From Candidatus Binataceae bacterium (GTDB lineage Bacteria > Desulfobacterota > Binatia > Binatales > Binataceae), in assembly GCA_030038355.1 (NCBI GenBank), contig JASHPB010000211.1, positions 1 through 40,111 on the forward strand: DNA of 40,111 bases. Direction: 5' to 3'. A program made the position numbers and the translations under genes. The notes under the pieces are model-generated. The model was given only the letters and a program-made list of their open reading frames with translations, did not search any database and was not told where the DNA came from. Below, one piece after another: positions 1-7,426 of the stretch (the stretch's first letter is position 1; the number at the start of each line of letters is the position of its first letter).

Positions 1-305
1 AGCACGGTATGAACGACCTCGAGCGCGGAGCGCTTTTCGGTTGGATGCATATCGACGGGGATACCGCGGCCATTGTCTTCGATGCGGATTCGATCGTCGC
101 TCAGAATCACGACGACGATCTCGGTGCAGTGGCCCGCGAGAGCTTCGTCAACGGAGTTGTCAACGATTTCAGTTACGAGGTGATGCAGTCCACGCTCGCC
201 GGTATCACCAATGTACATGCCGGGACGTTTGCGGACCGCTTCGAGTCCTTCGAGCACCTTAATGGACTCGGCGCCATAGCTGTCGGTCGATTGCTTATTT
301 GCCAT
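1..305 (-). CDS. gyrB: DNA gyrase subunit B, N-terminal part (cut by window edge)
   Basis: This is the start of the ATPase subunit of DNA gyrase, which drives negative supercoiling. Translating the minus strand from the ATG at 305 gives about 101 residues beginning [20 protein letters not shown]. They include the family hallmarks [14 protein letters not shown], the ATP-site segment [13 protein letters not shown] and [12 protein letters not shown], all of the GHKL ATPase fold. The reading frame stays open to base 1, so the rest of the gene lies outside the window. No close Shine-Dalgarno is visible; a GGAGG lies about 20 nt upstream of the ATG. The gene is not next to dnaN or recF on its 5' side as it is in many bacteria. 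Confidence 0.95.
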   Translation of the reverse strand, partial: MANKQSTDSYGAESIKVLEGLEAVRKRPGMYIGDTGERGLHHLVTEIVDNSVDEALAGHCTEIVVVILSDDRIRIEDNGRGIPVDMHPTEKRSALEVVHTV

Positions 306-353
306 AAATGTGGGCTGAAAAAGAGCCTCCGCTCCGCATCCGCAACCAAAACA

Positions 354-382
354 ATTGTATGCGGATCAGCGATGGAAGTAAA
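354..382 (-). promoter_or_regulatory. Putative sigma70 promoter of gyrB
   Basis: On the minus strand TTTACT (377-382) is followed after exactly 17 nt by TACAAT (354-359), 4/6 and 5/6 matches to the consensus. The predicted start near 347 would leave a leader of about 40 nt before the gyrB ATG at 305. Confidence 0.55.
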
Positions 383-571
383 GGATATTCGAAGCTGCCA
401 TTTCGCAAAAATCAAACATCATTTCGGAGTAATGGCTAGCGCCAGAAAACTGGGCTAGTTATCAACATAATTGCTGAGCTCCAGGCAACGCTATCAACGT
501 TCAAATTATGGCAATTTAGCCGAGCAATCTAAAATTATGTTTTGATAGTGCTGCAGGGAAGATATAGGCCC

Positions 572-587
572 CTGACTCGCGAGTCAG
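572..587. repeat. Perfect 16-bp palindrome
   Basis: CTGACTCGCGAGTCAG is fully self-complementary with no loop. It lies 13 bp beyond the stop of the haem-oxygenase-like gene. It has no T-tract, so it looks more like a binding site for a dimeric protein than an intrinsic terminator. Confidence 0.45.
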
Positions 588-600
588 CACCTTTGAGACT

Positions 601-1305
601 TCAAGCCTGATGATTGGCAGCGGCGCGCTCGATCCCGTCGAAAAACTGCCACCACAAATCGAGCGAGCGCTCTACCGCGCTCCAGATGCCCGCGCGCTCG
701 GCGTCGCTCAGCTGCATGTGACTCAGGATATGGTCGCCAACATCGCTGTGGTCGCGATCGGCGATCTCGTGCACGTCGAAGAACGCGACCTGCTCGCGGC
801 TAAGGCCGTAGTTACGCTCCAGTGCGCGCGCGAACGGCCCGAAGTTGCCTGGCACCTGCCCCTCGGCGGCGACGTTGATAGCGCCTACGCCTTCGGCGAA
901 GGAGCGATCCTTGGTTGATAGCTCGAACCAGTCCGTGAGCGCAGCCGTCGAGGCCAGCGGCTTGCCGTGGACCATGTCGTCGCGGTCGAGACCGAGGCCA
1001 AGGCCAAGGCGGATGAAAAGCTCGGGATGCGGCGCGCTGCCGGAGATCTTGCCGGTCTCCTCTTCGTAGAGACTCTCGGCGAGCTTCACGCGCTCGCCCG
1101 CGTCATAGCATCGCGAGTGCAGCGCGCTGACGGCGCGGGGAAATTCGCGCACCTGGAGAAAGAACTGCGTGGCGAAGATACACATCCCTTCCTGCGAGAC
1201 TTGGCCGTCGGCGACCTTGAGCCAGAACGGATGCCGCCCGAATGATCGGCGGGCTTTGACCTTTTCGAAAATCTCGCTTACGAAACCGCTGCCCAATCGC
1301 GCCAT
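601..1305 (-). CDS. CADD/PqqC-like haem-oxygenase-fold (HDO-type) metalloenzyme
   Basis: A 234-residue all-helical protein of the TenA/PqqC/CADD group. Such proteins use a di-metal centre to oxidise small molecules; chlamydial CADD makes para-aminobenzoate. Matching features are EFPRAVSALHSRC (H63), LYEEETG (E81-E83), HPELF (H93), E148 and the H-x3-D-x2-H ligand motif H179/D183/H186 in FFDVHEIADRDH. The sequence resembles CADD, but at the place of CADD's self-sacrificed Tyr27 (HTFY) it has Trp28 (HPFW); that alignment is from memory. I chose the ATG at 1305 because it has a GAGG at good spacing and matches family length. An ATG at 1395, with AAGGG upstream, would add 30 residues. Substrate is unknown. 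It diverges from vapB. Confidence 0.7.
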   Translation of the reverse strand: MARLGSGFVSEIFEKVKARRSFGRHPFWLKVADGQVSQEGMCIFATQFFLQVREFPRAVSALHSRCYDAGERVKLAESLYEEETGKISGSAPHPELFIRLGLGLGLDRDDMVHGKPLASTAALTDWFELSTKDRSFAEGVGAINVAAEGQVPGNFGPFARALERNYGLSREQVAFFDVHEIADRDHSDVGDHILSHMQLSDAERAGIWSAVERSLDLWWQFFDGIERAAANHQA

Positions 1306-1466
1306 CTTGGAGAACCTCGCGGCGTAAGTTTGCGACGCCGCCCGCCCTTTCAAGGCGAACCTACTGGACCCTGCCGATAATGTGAAGCGCGCCATCTTGC
1401 CCTTGCACCATTCGACTGACGCGACGGTGGCGTTCGCATACCGTATCGACTCCCGCTAAAATAGAA

Positions 1467-1486
1467 TCTTACTGAGTCTTACCGAG
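1467..1486 (+). repeat. Tandem 10-bp direct repeats, probable VapBC operator
   Basis: TCTTACTGAG and TCTTACCGAG lie head to tail, and a weaker third copy (CGTTACTATG) runs into the vapB start codon. Repeats one helical turn apart directly before an antitoxin gene fit an autoregulatory operator. A TAGAAT -10-like box (1462-1467) touches the first repeat. Confidence 0.5.
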
Positions 1487-1493
1487 CGTTACT

Positions 1494-1760
1494 ATGGAGC
1501 GAACGAAATTATCGTCAAAAGGCCAGGTGGTGCTGCCCAAGGCCATTCGCGACGCTCGGCGCTGGCGGGCGGGCATGGAGTTTATCGTAGTACTTGATGG
1601 CGACGCGGTCGTGCTCCGGCCCGCGAAGCCATTCAAGCCGAGTTCCCTCGACGAGGTCATTGGCTGCCTACGTTACCAAGGAAAGGCTAAGACACTGGAG
1701 GAAATGGACGCCGCCATCACGGCGGAGGTCAAGGCGCGGCGTGCTCGCGGTCGATACTAA
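1494..1760 (+). CDS. vapB: AbrB/MazE-type antitoxin (VapB)
   Basis: An 88-residue protein with an N-terminal SpoVT-AbrB swapped-hairpin DNA-binding domain, seen as KLSSKGQVVLPKAIRDA followed by GMEFIVVLDGDAVVLRP. The C-terminal part, with LDEVIGCLRYQGKAKTLEEM and a basic tail, is the expected toxin-binding arm. It should neutralise the downstream PIN-domain toxin and repress its own promoter through the repeats just upstream. Its last 20 bp overlap the start of vapC, so the two are translationally coupled. No good Shine-Dalgarno precedes the ATG. Confidence 0.88.
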   Translation: MERTKLSSKGQVVLPKAIRDARRWRAGMEFIVVLDGDAVVLRPAKPFKPSSLDEVIGCLRYQGKAKTLEEMDAAITAEVKARRARGRY

Positions 1761-2130
1761 CGTCGTCGTCCGTCTGCTGACCGAGGATGATCGCGCTCAA
1801 AGTGCGCGCGCTCGCGCGATCTTCGAACGCGAGACGGTTCTGCTCTCGAAGACCGTCCTCCTCGAATCGGAATGGGTGCTACGCAGTCTTTACGGGTTCG
1901 CTCGGGGCCGCGTCGCTGAGGCGCTCTCGCGGCTTATCGCGCTGCCCAACGTTGTGTGCGAGAGCGCCGGCGAAGTTGCCGACGCGATAGCATTGGCGCG
2001 GTCGGGGCTCGATTTCGCCGACGCGTTGCATTTGCTGTCTGCGCGGCCGGCTGGGCGCTTTGCGACATTCGAGCGCAAATTGGCAAGGGCGGCAGATAGA
2101 ATCGCGGACCTTAAAATCGAGCCAGCGTGA
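1741..2130 (+). CDS. vapC: PIN-domain ribonuclease toxin (VapC)
   Basis: A 129-residue PIN-domain RNase, the toxin partner of the preceding antitoxin. The start is GTG at 1741, preceded by GGAGG 12 nt away; it gives MLAVDTNVVVRLL, with the first metal-binding Asp at residue 5. The second acidic residue is in LLESEWVLRS and the third in GLDFADALHL. The fourth conserved position is Glu in ATFERKLAR, where Asp is usual. The same frame is open further upstream, but that sequence runs out of frame over vapB and is not homologous to PIN domains. VapC toxins cleave tRNA or rRNA; the target here cannot be told. Confidence 0.85.
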   Translation: MLAVDTNVVVRLLTEDDRAQSARARAIFERETVLLSKTVLLESEWVLRSLYGFARGRVAEALSRLIALPNVVCESAGEVADAIALARSGLDFADALHLLSARPAGRFATFERKLARAADRIADLKIEPA

Positions 2131-2133
2131 AAA

Positions 2134-3900
2134 CTAGTCGACGCGGCGGAGGTCGGCGAGAAATTCCTGCGGCCCGATGTATCCGACCTTGCGCTGCGAA
2201 ACCTTGCCGTTCGAGTCGATGAGGAGCGTCGTCGGCACGCCCTGGATATCGAACTGATGGGTCAGCTCGTCGTTGACCTTGTCCTCCGCAGTCAGATTGG
2301 CCTTGAGCCTCACGAACCGCGATGCTTCATGCACCACGCCCGGGTCGATAAAGGTCGAGCGCTCCATCTCGCGGCACGGGATGCACCAGTCGGCGCTGAA
2401 ATCGATTAGTACCGGCTTGCGCGCTTCTGCAGCCGACGCCAGCACCTCGGAGCTATACGGCTCGAAGTGGAGCGCTGGACGAGCCGGCCGTGCAATGAGC
2501 ATCCAGATGAGCGCTGCCACCGCAATCACGCCGAGCGCGGAACGAATCACGAGGAACGGCCGCCAGTAGCGCCCCGCGCGCGTGATAAAGCCGAGATAGA
2601 TTCCCACGCCTGCGGCGTAGAACGGCAGGATCCGCGTCATCAGATGGTTCGGCGAGACGGGATCGAGAAAGTAGAGTGCGAGTCCGATCAGCACGAAACC
2701 GAACAATTGCTCGATCCACGCGAGCCACTCGCCCGAACGCGGCAGCCGCCGGATACTGCCGGCAGCCATCGCGAGCGCGATATACGGAAGGCCGAGCCCG
2801 ATCGCCAAGGTGAAGAAGAGCGCAAAGCCGAAGAACGGACTCGCACTCCGCTCGACCATCAGCAGCAGGCCGAGCACGATCGGCCCAATACACGGCGCCG
2901 CGATCACGCCCATGCCGAGACCCATCAGCATCGAGCCGGCGTAACCCGGCCGGGCCGCTCCCGCACGCTGCATCAGCCACTGTGGCGGCTGAATCGTGAA
3001 GAGCCCGAAACTTGAGCCCGCCAGCAGCACGAGCACGGCGGCGATCGACGATAAAACCCAGGGATTTTGCAGCGCCGCGCCGAACAGACCGCCCGACATC
3101 GCCACCGCGACTCCAACTGACGAGAACATCAGCGCGATCCCGAGCACATAGAGAACCGCGAGAACCACGATACGACGCGGACCGCCACCCTGGTTGCCGA
3201 AATACGCGACCGTCACTCCGATCAGCGGATAGACACACGGCGTCAGGTTGAGCGCGAGCCCGCCAAGCAGCACGGCGAGAAAGCCGAGAAACATCCCGTG
3301 ATTCAGGAAGACTCGTTCGATCGTGCCCGGATCGGATCCGCTTCCACCCGCGATTGCGCTCGCCGCCACACTGCCCGCAACACCTGCAGTCTGCTTAGGA
3401 CTGATATCGATCGTCTTGGTGACCGACGCAGGACGCAGGCATTCGGTGTTGTTGCATCCCTGGTAGTCGATCGTGATGGTGATCTTGTCGCCAGTCTTCG
3501 CGGTAAAGTCTCTCGCTGCCTTGAGCGGCGCCGCGAAACTCAACTTGCCGCTGTAAACCGAGAGCTTATCGCTCGGCGCAAACTCGAGCGTGATCGTTTC
3601 CTGCGGCGGGTACTTGACGGCGCCGATCGTGAGCCCGACCGGGCCGTCCACGGTCATCTTGGTCGGGATGTAATCATCGCTAAACGGCTTAGCCGAATTG
3701 ATGTGCCAGCCATCGACCACTTGGGCATCGACGTTGAGCGTACTGGCGCCGCCGGCGCTCAGGGCCGGCGAGATCTTCGCGGCAGTGATTTTGACCAGCT
3801 CGTTGGGCTTGGGCGTCTGCGCGATCGCAACAGTGGCGAGACCAAGGCATAAGACGATCGCGAGCGCGATATGAAAGACGAGGAATCGACGACGGTTCAT
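2134..3900 (-). CDS. dsbD: Thiol:disulfide interchange protein DsbD
   Basis: This inner-membrane protein carries electrons from cytoplasmic thioredoxin to periplasmic disulfide isomerase and cytochrome-maturation partners. The 588-residue product starts with a signal peptide (basic MNRRR, then a hydrophobic stretch ending AIA). A DsbD-alpha periplasmic domain with the Cys pair of YQGCNNTECLRPA follows. Next comes a multi-span DsbD membrane domain with the redox cysteines of NLTPCVYPL and AAPCIGPIVLG. A C-terminal thioredoxin domain has the active site WCIPC (Cys506, Cys509). The ATG at 3900 is chosen because it begins the signal peptide; a TTG 48 bp upstream would add a non-homologous tail. 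All six expected cysteines are present. It lies downstream of the RibBA-like gene on the same strand. Confidence 0.93.
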   Translation of the reverse strand: MNRRRFLVFHIALAIVLCLGLATVAIAQTPKPNELVKITAAKISPALSAGGASTLNVDAQVVDGWHINSAKPFSDDYIPTKMTVDGPVGLTIGAVKYPPQETITLEFAPSDKLSVYSGKLSFAAPLKAARDFTAKTGDKITITIDYQGCNNTECLRPASVTKTIDISPKQTAGVAGSVAASAIAGGSGSDPGTIERVFLNHGMFLGFLAVLLGGLALNLTPCVYPLIGVTVAYFGNQGGGPRRIVVLAVLYVLGIALMFSSVGVAVAMSGGLFGAALQNPWVLSSIAAVLVLLAGSSFGLFTIQPPQWLMQRAGAARPGYAGSMLMGLGMGVIAAPCIGPIVLGLLLMVERSASPFFGFALFFTLAIGLGLPYIALAMAAGSIRRLPRSGEWLAWIEQLFGFVLIGLALYFLDPVSPNHLMTRILPFYAAGVGIYLGFITRAGRYWRPFLVIRSALGVIAVAALIWMLIARPARPALHFEPYSSEVLASAAEARKPVLIDFSADWCIPCREMERSTFIDPGVVHEASRFVRLKANLTAEDKVNDELTHQFDIQGVPTTLLIDSNGKVSQRKVGYIGPQEFLADLRRVD

Positions 3901-3971
3901 CTTCGGATCAAACAATCTCGAGCCGCTGCCGGTTTCAACGCATCTCAATTTCTGTTTGATCGTCTCGCTGA

Positions 3972-5150
3972 TCAGCCGCCGGCCGCGGCGGGCGTCGTCG
4001 CCGTGCCGCTCGAGAGCGGCACCGAGCCGACGATCTCAAGCCCATAGCCGGGCAGATTGGCAAGGCGCGGCGCCACGTCCGACATGATGATCATCTTGCG
4101 CACGCCGACCTGGCGCAGAATCTGCGCGCCGATTCCGTAGTCGCGGAAGTCGGCCTCGGGCTGGCTGAAGCGCGTGCTGGCGCGGCGAATGTGCTGCTCG
4201 GAATCCAGCTCGTTCGCGATCGCGTTGGACTCGCGCTTGACATAAAGCAGCACACCGCTGCCGGCGCTCGCGATCCGCTCCATCGCGGCGCGCAGCAGAC
4301 TTCGCGTGTTGCGGCCCGCATAGCCGAAGACGTCGCCGGGCAGGTACTCGCGATGCGCGCGCACGAGGACCGGGGTTCCCGGATCGACGTTGCCCATCAC
4401 CAGCACCAGGTGCTCGGTGTAGTCCACGAGGTTGCGGAAAACGATCGCCTTGAACTCGCCGTATACCGTCGGCAGCTTCGCTTCGGCGATCTTCTGCACC
4501 ATCGTTTCGGTGCGCAGGCGATACTCGATTATATCGGCGACGGTGACAATCTTGAGGCCGTGAACGCGCGCGAATTCGACCAGGTCGTCGCGGCGCGCCA
4601 TCGTACCGTCGTCTTTAAGGATTTCGCAGATCACACCCGCGGGCTTGAGCCCCGCAAGACGCGCGAGATCGACCGCGCCCTCAGTCTGGCCGGTGCGGAC
4701 CAGCACGCCGCCGTCGCGCGCGCGGAGCGGATAGACATAGCCGGGCGAGATGAACTCGTGGCCGCTCGCGTCCTCGCGCACCGCGTGGAGAATCGTGATC
4801 GCGCGATCTTGGGCAGAGATTCCCGAGCCGCGGCATCGGCGAGCCGTTATCGACGCGGTAAACGCAGTGCCCAGTGGCGCCTGGTTATCGCCCACCATCA
4901 TGTTGAGCCCGAGCCGATCGATCCGGTCGCCGTTCATCGGCAGGCAGATAAGCCCGCGCGCGAACTTCGCCATGAAATTAATCGCCTCGGGCGTCACCTT
5001 CTCGGCCGCCATCGAGAGGTCGCCTTCGTTCTCGCGCTGCTCGTCGTCCATCAGGATGATCATGTGGCCGCGGCGAGTTTCTTCGAGCGCCTCTTCGACG
5101 GAGATGAAAGGCGCGCGTGCTCTTTTGCGTGGATTTATTTCGCCGAACAT
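3972..5150 (-). CDS. RibBA-like fusion protein with degenerate active sites
   Basis: By overall sequence this 392-residue protein is a fusion of DHBP synthase (RibB, about 15-210) and GTP cyclohydrolase II (RibA, about 225-380), both riboflavin enzymes. RibB keeps DDEQRENEGD, Cys69 and Glu176. However, the metal-binding His of GHTEA is Gln155 (GQTEG), the His of PGHVFPL is Tyr138, and the GVTTG loop reads CRGSG. In RibA all three zinc cysteines are gone: Tyr269 replaces the first, Arg280 and Thr282 replace those of CDC. The substrate loop RQEGRGIGL reads KRESNAIAN and TNNPKK reads SDVAPR. The frame is intact, so it is probably expressed but not a normal riboflavin enzyme. No FMN riboswitch is seen upstream. 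Confidence 0.85.
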   Translation of the reverse strand: MFGEINPRKRARAPFISVEEALEETRRGHMIILMDDEQRENEGDLSMAAEKVTPEAINFMAKFARGLICLPMNGDRIDRLGLNMMVGDNQAPLGTAFTASITARRCRGSGISAQDRAITILHAVREDASGHEFISPGYVYPLRARDGGVLVRTGQTEGAVDLARLAGLKPAGVICEILKDDGTMARRDDLVEFARVHGLKIVTVADIIEYRLRTETMVQKIAEAKLPTVYGEFKAIVFRNLVDYTEHLVLVMGNVDPGTPVLVRAHREYLPGDVFGYAGRNTRSLLRAAMERIASAGSGVLLYVKRESNAIANELDSEQHIRRASTRFSQPEADFRDYGIGAQILRQVGVRKMIIMSDVAPRLANLPGYGLEIVGSVPLSSGTATTPAAAGG

Positions 5151-5285
5151 CGCTTCAAATCCGCTGCCATACCGGCACGCGGTCCGATGGTTAATCTAGG
5201 CGAATTTTAGCTCCTCTGCCATCCGCCAGTGAAACGGCGATTTGTAAATCGTTCCTTAAGCTAGCGCCGGTGCTATCTTTCGCGC

Positions 5286-6041
5286 GTGGCGGTCGAAGTA
5301 AAAAAGGCGGTGCTGTTGGCGGCAGGACGCGGTGCGCGGCTCGGCGAATTGACGGCGAAAACACCAAAGCCGCTGCTTGAAATCGCTGGTGCACCGCTAA
5401 TCGCGCATATCGTTCATGTGCTGGAGCGCGCGGGCATCCGCGACTTCGGAATCGTCGTCGGCTACCTCGCCGAGCAGATGGAGCACTGGTGCCATGAGCA
5501 CGTCGCATCAAATCCACACATTGTGATCACGCCGATTCGACAGGGGGAACTCAACGGCACTGGCGGCGCGATGCTTGCGGCGGAGTCGTTTCTTGGCGGC
5601 GAAGAGCGTTTCGTTTTCGGATGGGGCGATATCCTGATGGACCGCGCCAACTATCCGCGTTTCGTCGAGCATGCGCGCCACGATGAGGGCGATCTTTTGC
5701 TGGCCGCAAATCGCATGAAGGATCCATTTCGCGGGGCGGCGGTTTATATCGCGCCAGACCTTCGCGTTGAGCGCCTCGACGAAAAGCCCGCCGAGGGCAC
5801 TGCAAAGACCGAATGGAACAACGCCGGGCTCTTCGCCGCTGACCGGCGCCTGTTTGCGTACCTGAAGCGCCTCGAGCGCTCCGAGCGCGGCGAGTACGAA
5901 TTGCCGCAGGCGATCTCGCAGATGATCGCCGACGGGCTTGTCGTGCGCGCAGTCGAGATGCGCGGCTTCTGGAGCGATGTCGGCACTCCAGCCGACGTTG
6001 AGGCGGCGCGCGCGCTCTTCAAGCCGATGAGGACGCGATGA
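5286..6041 (+). CDS. Sugar-1-phosphate nucleotidyltransferase
   Basis: A 251-residue NTP_transferase-family enzyme that joins a sugar 1-phosphate to an NTP to give an NDP-sugar. The N-terminal signature LLAAGRGARLGELTAKTPKP binds the nucleotide. VFGWGDILM supplies the usual metal-binding Asp, and the C-terminal region FWSDVGTPADVEAARALF is typical of MurU/GlmU-like short enzymes without a hexapeptide-repeat domain. The start is GTG at 5286. A TATCTT box ends 6 nt upstream, so the transcript might be nearly leaderless. The stop overlaps the galactokinase start by 4 bp (ATGA), which suggests it activates the sugar phosphate made by that kinase. Exact substrate is unknown. Confidence 0.8.
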   Translation: MAVEVKKAVLLAAGRGARLGELTAKTPKPLLEIAGAPLIAHIVHVLERAGIRDFGIVVGYLAEQMEHWCHEHVASNPHIVITPIRQGELNGTGGAMLAAESFLGGEERFVFGWGDILMDRANYPRFVEHARHDEGDLLLAANRMKDPFRGAAVYIAPDLRVERLDEKPAEGTAKTEWNNAGLFAADRRLFAYLKRLERSERGEYELPQAISQMIADGLVVRAVEMRGFWSDVGTPADVEAARALFKPMRTR

Positions 6042-7426
6042 CGAACCGCAACGCGTGGCAGGCGGATGAACTCGCGCGAGCCGCACGGCTCGCTCGCGAG
6101 CTTCGAGCGCAGGTGGGAGCCGACGCGCGAATCTTCGCGGCGCGCGCGCCCGGCCGCGTGAATCTCATCGGCGAGCACACTGACTACAGCGGGCTGCCCG
6201 TTCTGCCGCTTGCGATCGATCGCGCGACGATCGTCGTCGCGGCGTCGAATACGAGCGGTGAACTGTTCGTGCGCAACGTCGATCCCACATGGCCCGCGCG
6301 GACGTTTCGAATCGAGCGACAAATCCTGCCCTTCGCGACGGGAGAGTGGGCCAACTACGTTAAGGCCGCCGCGCAAGGGGTGATCGATCACTTCGCTGCG
6401 CGCGGTGCGAGCGTCTCGCAGTTTTGCGGTGGCGCGATGATCGTCGATGGCCGCGTGCCCATCTCCGCGGGCCTTTCGTCGTCAGCCGCGCTTACGGTTT
6501 CGGCGGCGCTCGCGTTCATGGCGATCAACTCGCTCGAGTTGACGCCACTTAACGCAGCGCAGCTGGCCGCGCGCAGCGAATGGTACGTCGGTACGCGCGC
6601 CGGCGGGATGGACCAGGCCGCCTCGCTTCTCGGTCGTCGCGATCACGCGCTCTTTATCGAATTCGATCCGCTCCGCGTGCGGTCCGTTAAGATGCCCTCG
6701 GATGCCGCAATCGTCGTCGCTGACAGTCTCGAAATCGCTGACAAGTCCGGCCGCGTGCGCGGCGAGTACAACCGCCGAGTCGTCGAATGTTCGCTCGCGG
6801 CGAGGATCCTGGGGCGCGCGCTCGGCTTCGAGCACGTTCGGATTCTGGGCGACATCGTTAAGCGCGTCGATCGTTTCGACGCTTTGCAACTGATTGAGAT
6901 CCTCGCAACGAATTCGCCCGCTGAGTTGGCGACCGATCTTAACGACGCGGCGCGCGTTCTCGGCATCGACCGCGATGTGCTCGCCCACGACCTGCTCGGC
7001 GCGGGGCCGCATCGCATCCTTCTCGATGCGCGACCGCTCAAGGTGCTTGCTCGTGCGCGCCACGTACTCGGCGAGACCGAACGCGTGAGGCGCGCGGTCG
7101 ATGCGCTCGCAGCGGGACGCCTCGATGAAATGGGAATGTTGATGAACGCGTCGCATGCGAGCCTCGTCGCCGACTTCGAGTGCAGTACCGATGCTCTCGA
7201 TGCCCTCGTTCAGGCGGCGCGGCGCGGCGCCGCGCTCGGTGCGCGGCTCACCGGCGCGGGTTTCGGAGGCTCGATCGTCGCGCTTTGCCGCGCCCAAGAC
7301 GCCACTCACGTGATCGCTCAAATCGATCGCGATTACTACGCCAAGCTTGGACGGCAGGCTGAACCCGCACGCTCGATTCTGCACGCCGGCCCCGGCGCCG
7401 ATGTTATGGAACTCGCGGCGGCCTAG
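6038..7426 (+). CDS. galK: Galactokinase-family GHMP sugar kinase
   Basis: A 462-residue GHMP kinase, most like galactokinase or N-acetylgalactosamine kinase, which phosphorylates the C1 hydroxyl of the sugar. It has the galactokinase signature GRVNLIGEHTDYSGLPVLPL, the glycine/serine-rich ATP loop VPISAGLSSSAALTVSAAL, the catalytic-Asp region TRAGGMDQAAS and the C-terminal GARLTGAGFGGSIVAL motif. It is longer than E. coli GalK (about 380) and close to GALK2-type lengths. The ATG overlaps the nucleotidyltransferase stop by 4 bp. The gene meets the alpha-galactosidase tail to tail with a 4-bp overlap, so the cassette could take alpha-galactosides to an activated sugar. Confidence 0.85.
   Translation: MTNRNAWQADELARAARLARELRAQVGADARIFAARAPGRVNLIGEHTDYSGLPVLPLAIDRATIVVAASNTSGELFVRNVDPTWPARTFRIERQILPFATGEWANYVKAAAQGVIDHFAARGASVSQFCGGAMIVDGRVPISAGLSSSAALTVSAALAFMAINSLELTPLNAAQLAARSEWYVGTRAGGMDQAASLLGRRDHALFIEFDPLRVRSVKMPSDAAIVVADSLEIADKSGRVRGEYNRRVVECSLAARILGRALGFEHVRILGDIVKRVDRFDALQLIEILATNSPAELATDLNDAARVLGIDRDVLAHDLLGAGPHRILLDARPLKVLARARHVLGETERVRRAVDALAAGRLDEMGMLMNASHASLVADFECSTDALDALVQAARRGAALGARLTGAGFGGSIVALCRAQDATHVIAQIDRDYYAKLGRQAEPARSILHAGPGADVMELAAA

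Larger units (their letters stand above)
306..600. other. AT-rich intergenic region upstream of gyrB
   Basis: No convincing gene lies here. The stretch is much richer in A and T than its surroundings, especially 455-550. It holds the gyrB promoter, a DnaA-box-like TTATCAACA (459-467), a related TATCAACG near 492-499, an inverted relative TTTGATAG at 541-548 and a perfect palindrome at 572-587. A short open frame across it on the plus strand is the mirror of gyrB and continues into non-coding sequence. Confidence 0.5.

Noticed and set aside
9-458. A 149-codon plus-strand frame at the left edge
   Set aside because: It is the mirror of the gyrB N-terminus on the minus strand, whose translation matches GyrB unmistakably; the second half covers promoter sequence.
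1594-1740. N-terminal extension of VapC
   Set aside because: The frame is open but reads across vapB out of frame; the PIN domain begins at GTG 1741.
4191-5210. Long open frame opposite the RibBA-like gene
   Set aside because: A GC-rich antisense frame with composition typical of a shadow; the opposite strand has clear homology.
5151-5285. FMN riboswitch ahead of the RibBA-like gene
   Set aside because: The conserved RFN core and its characteristic stems were not found in the leader.
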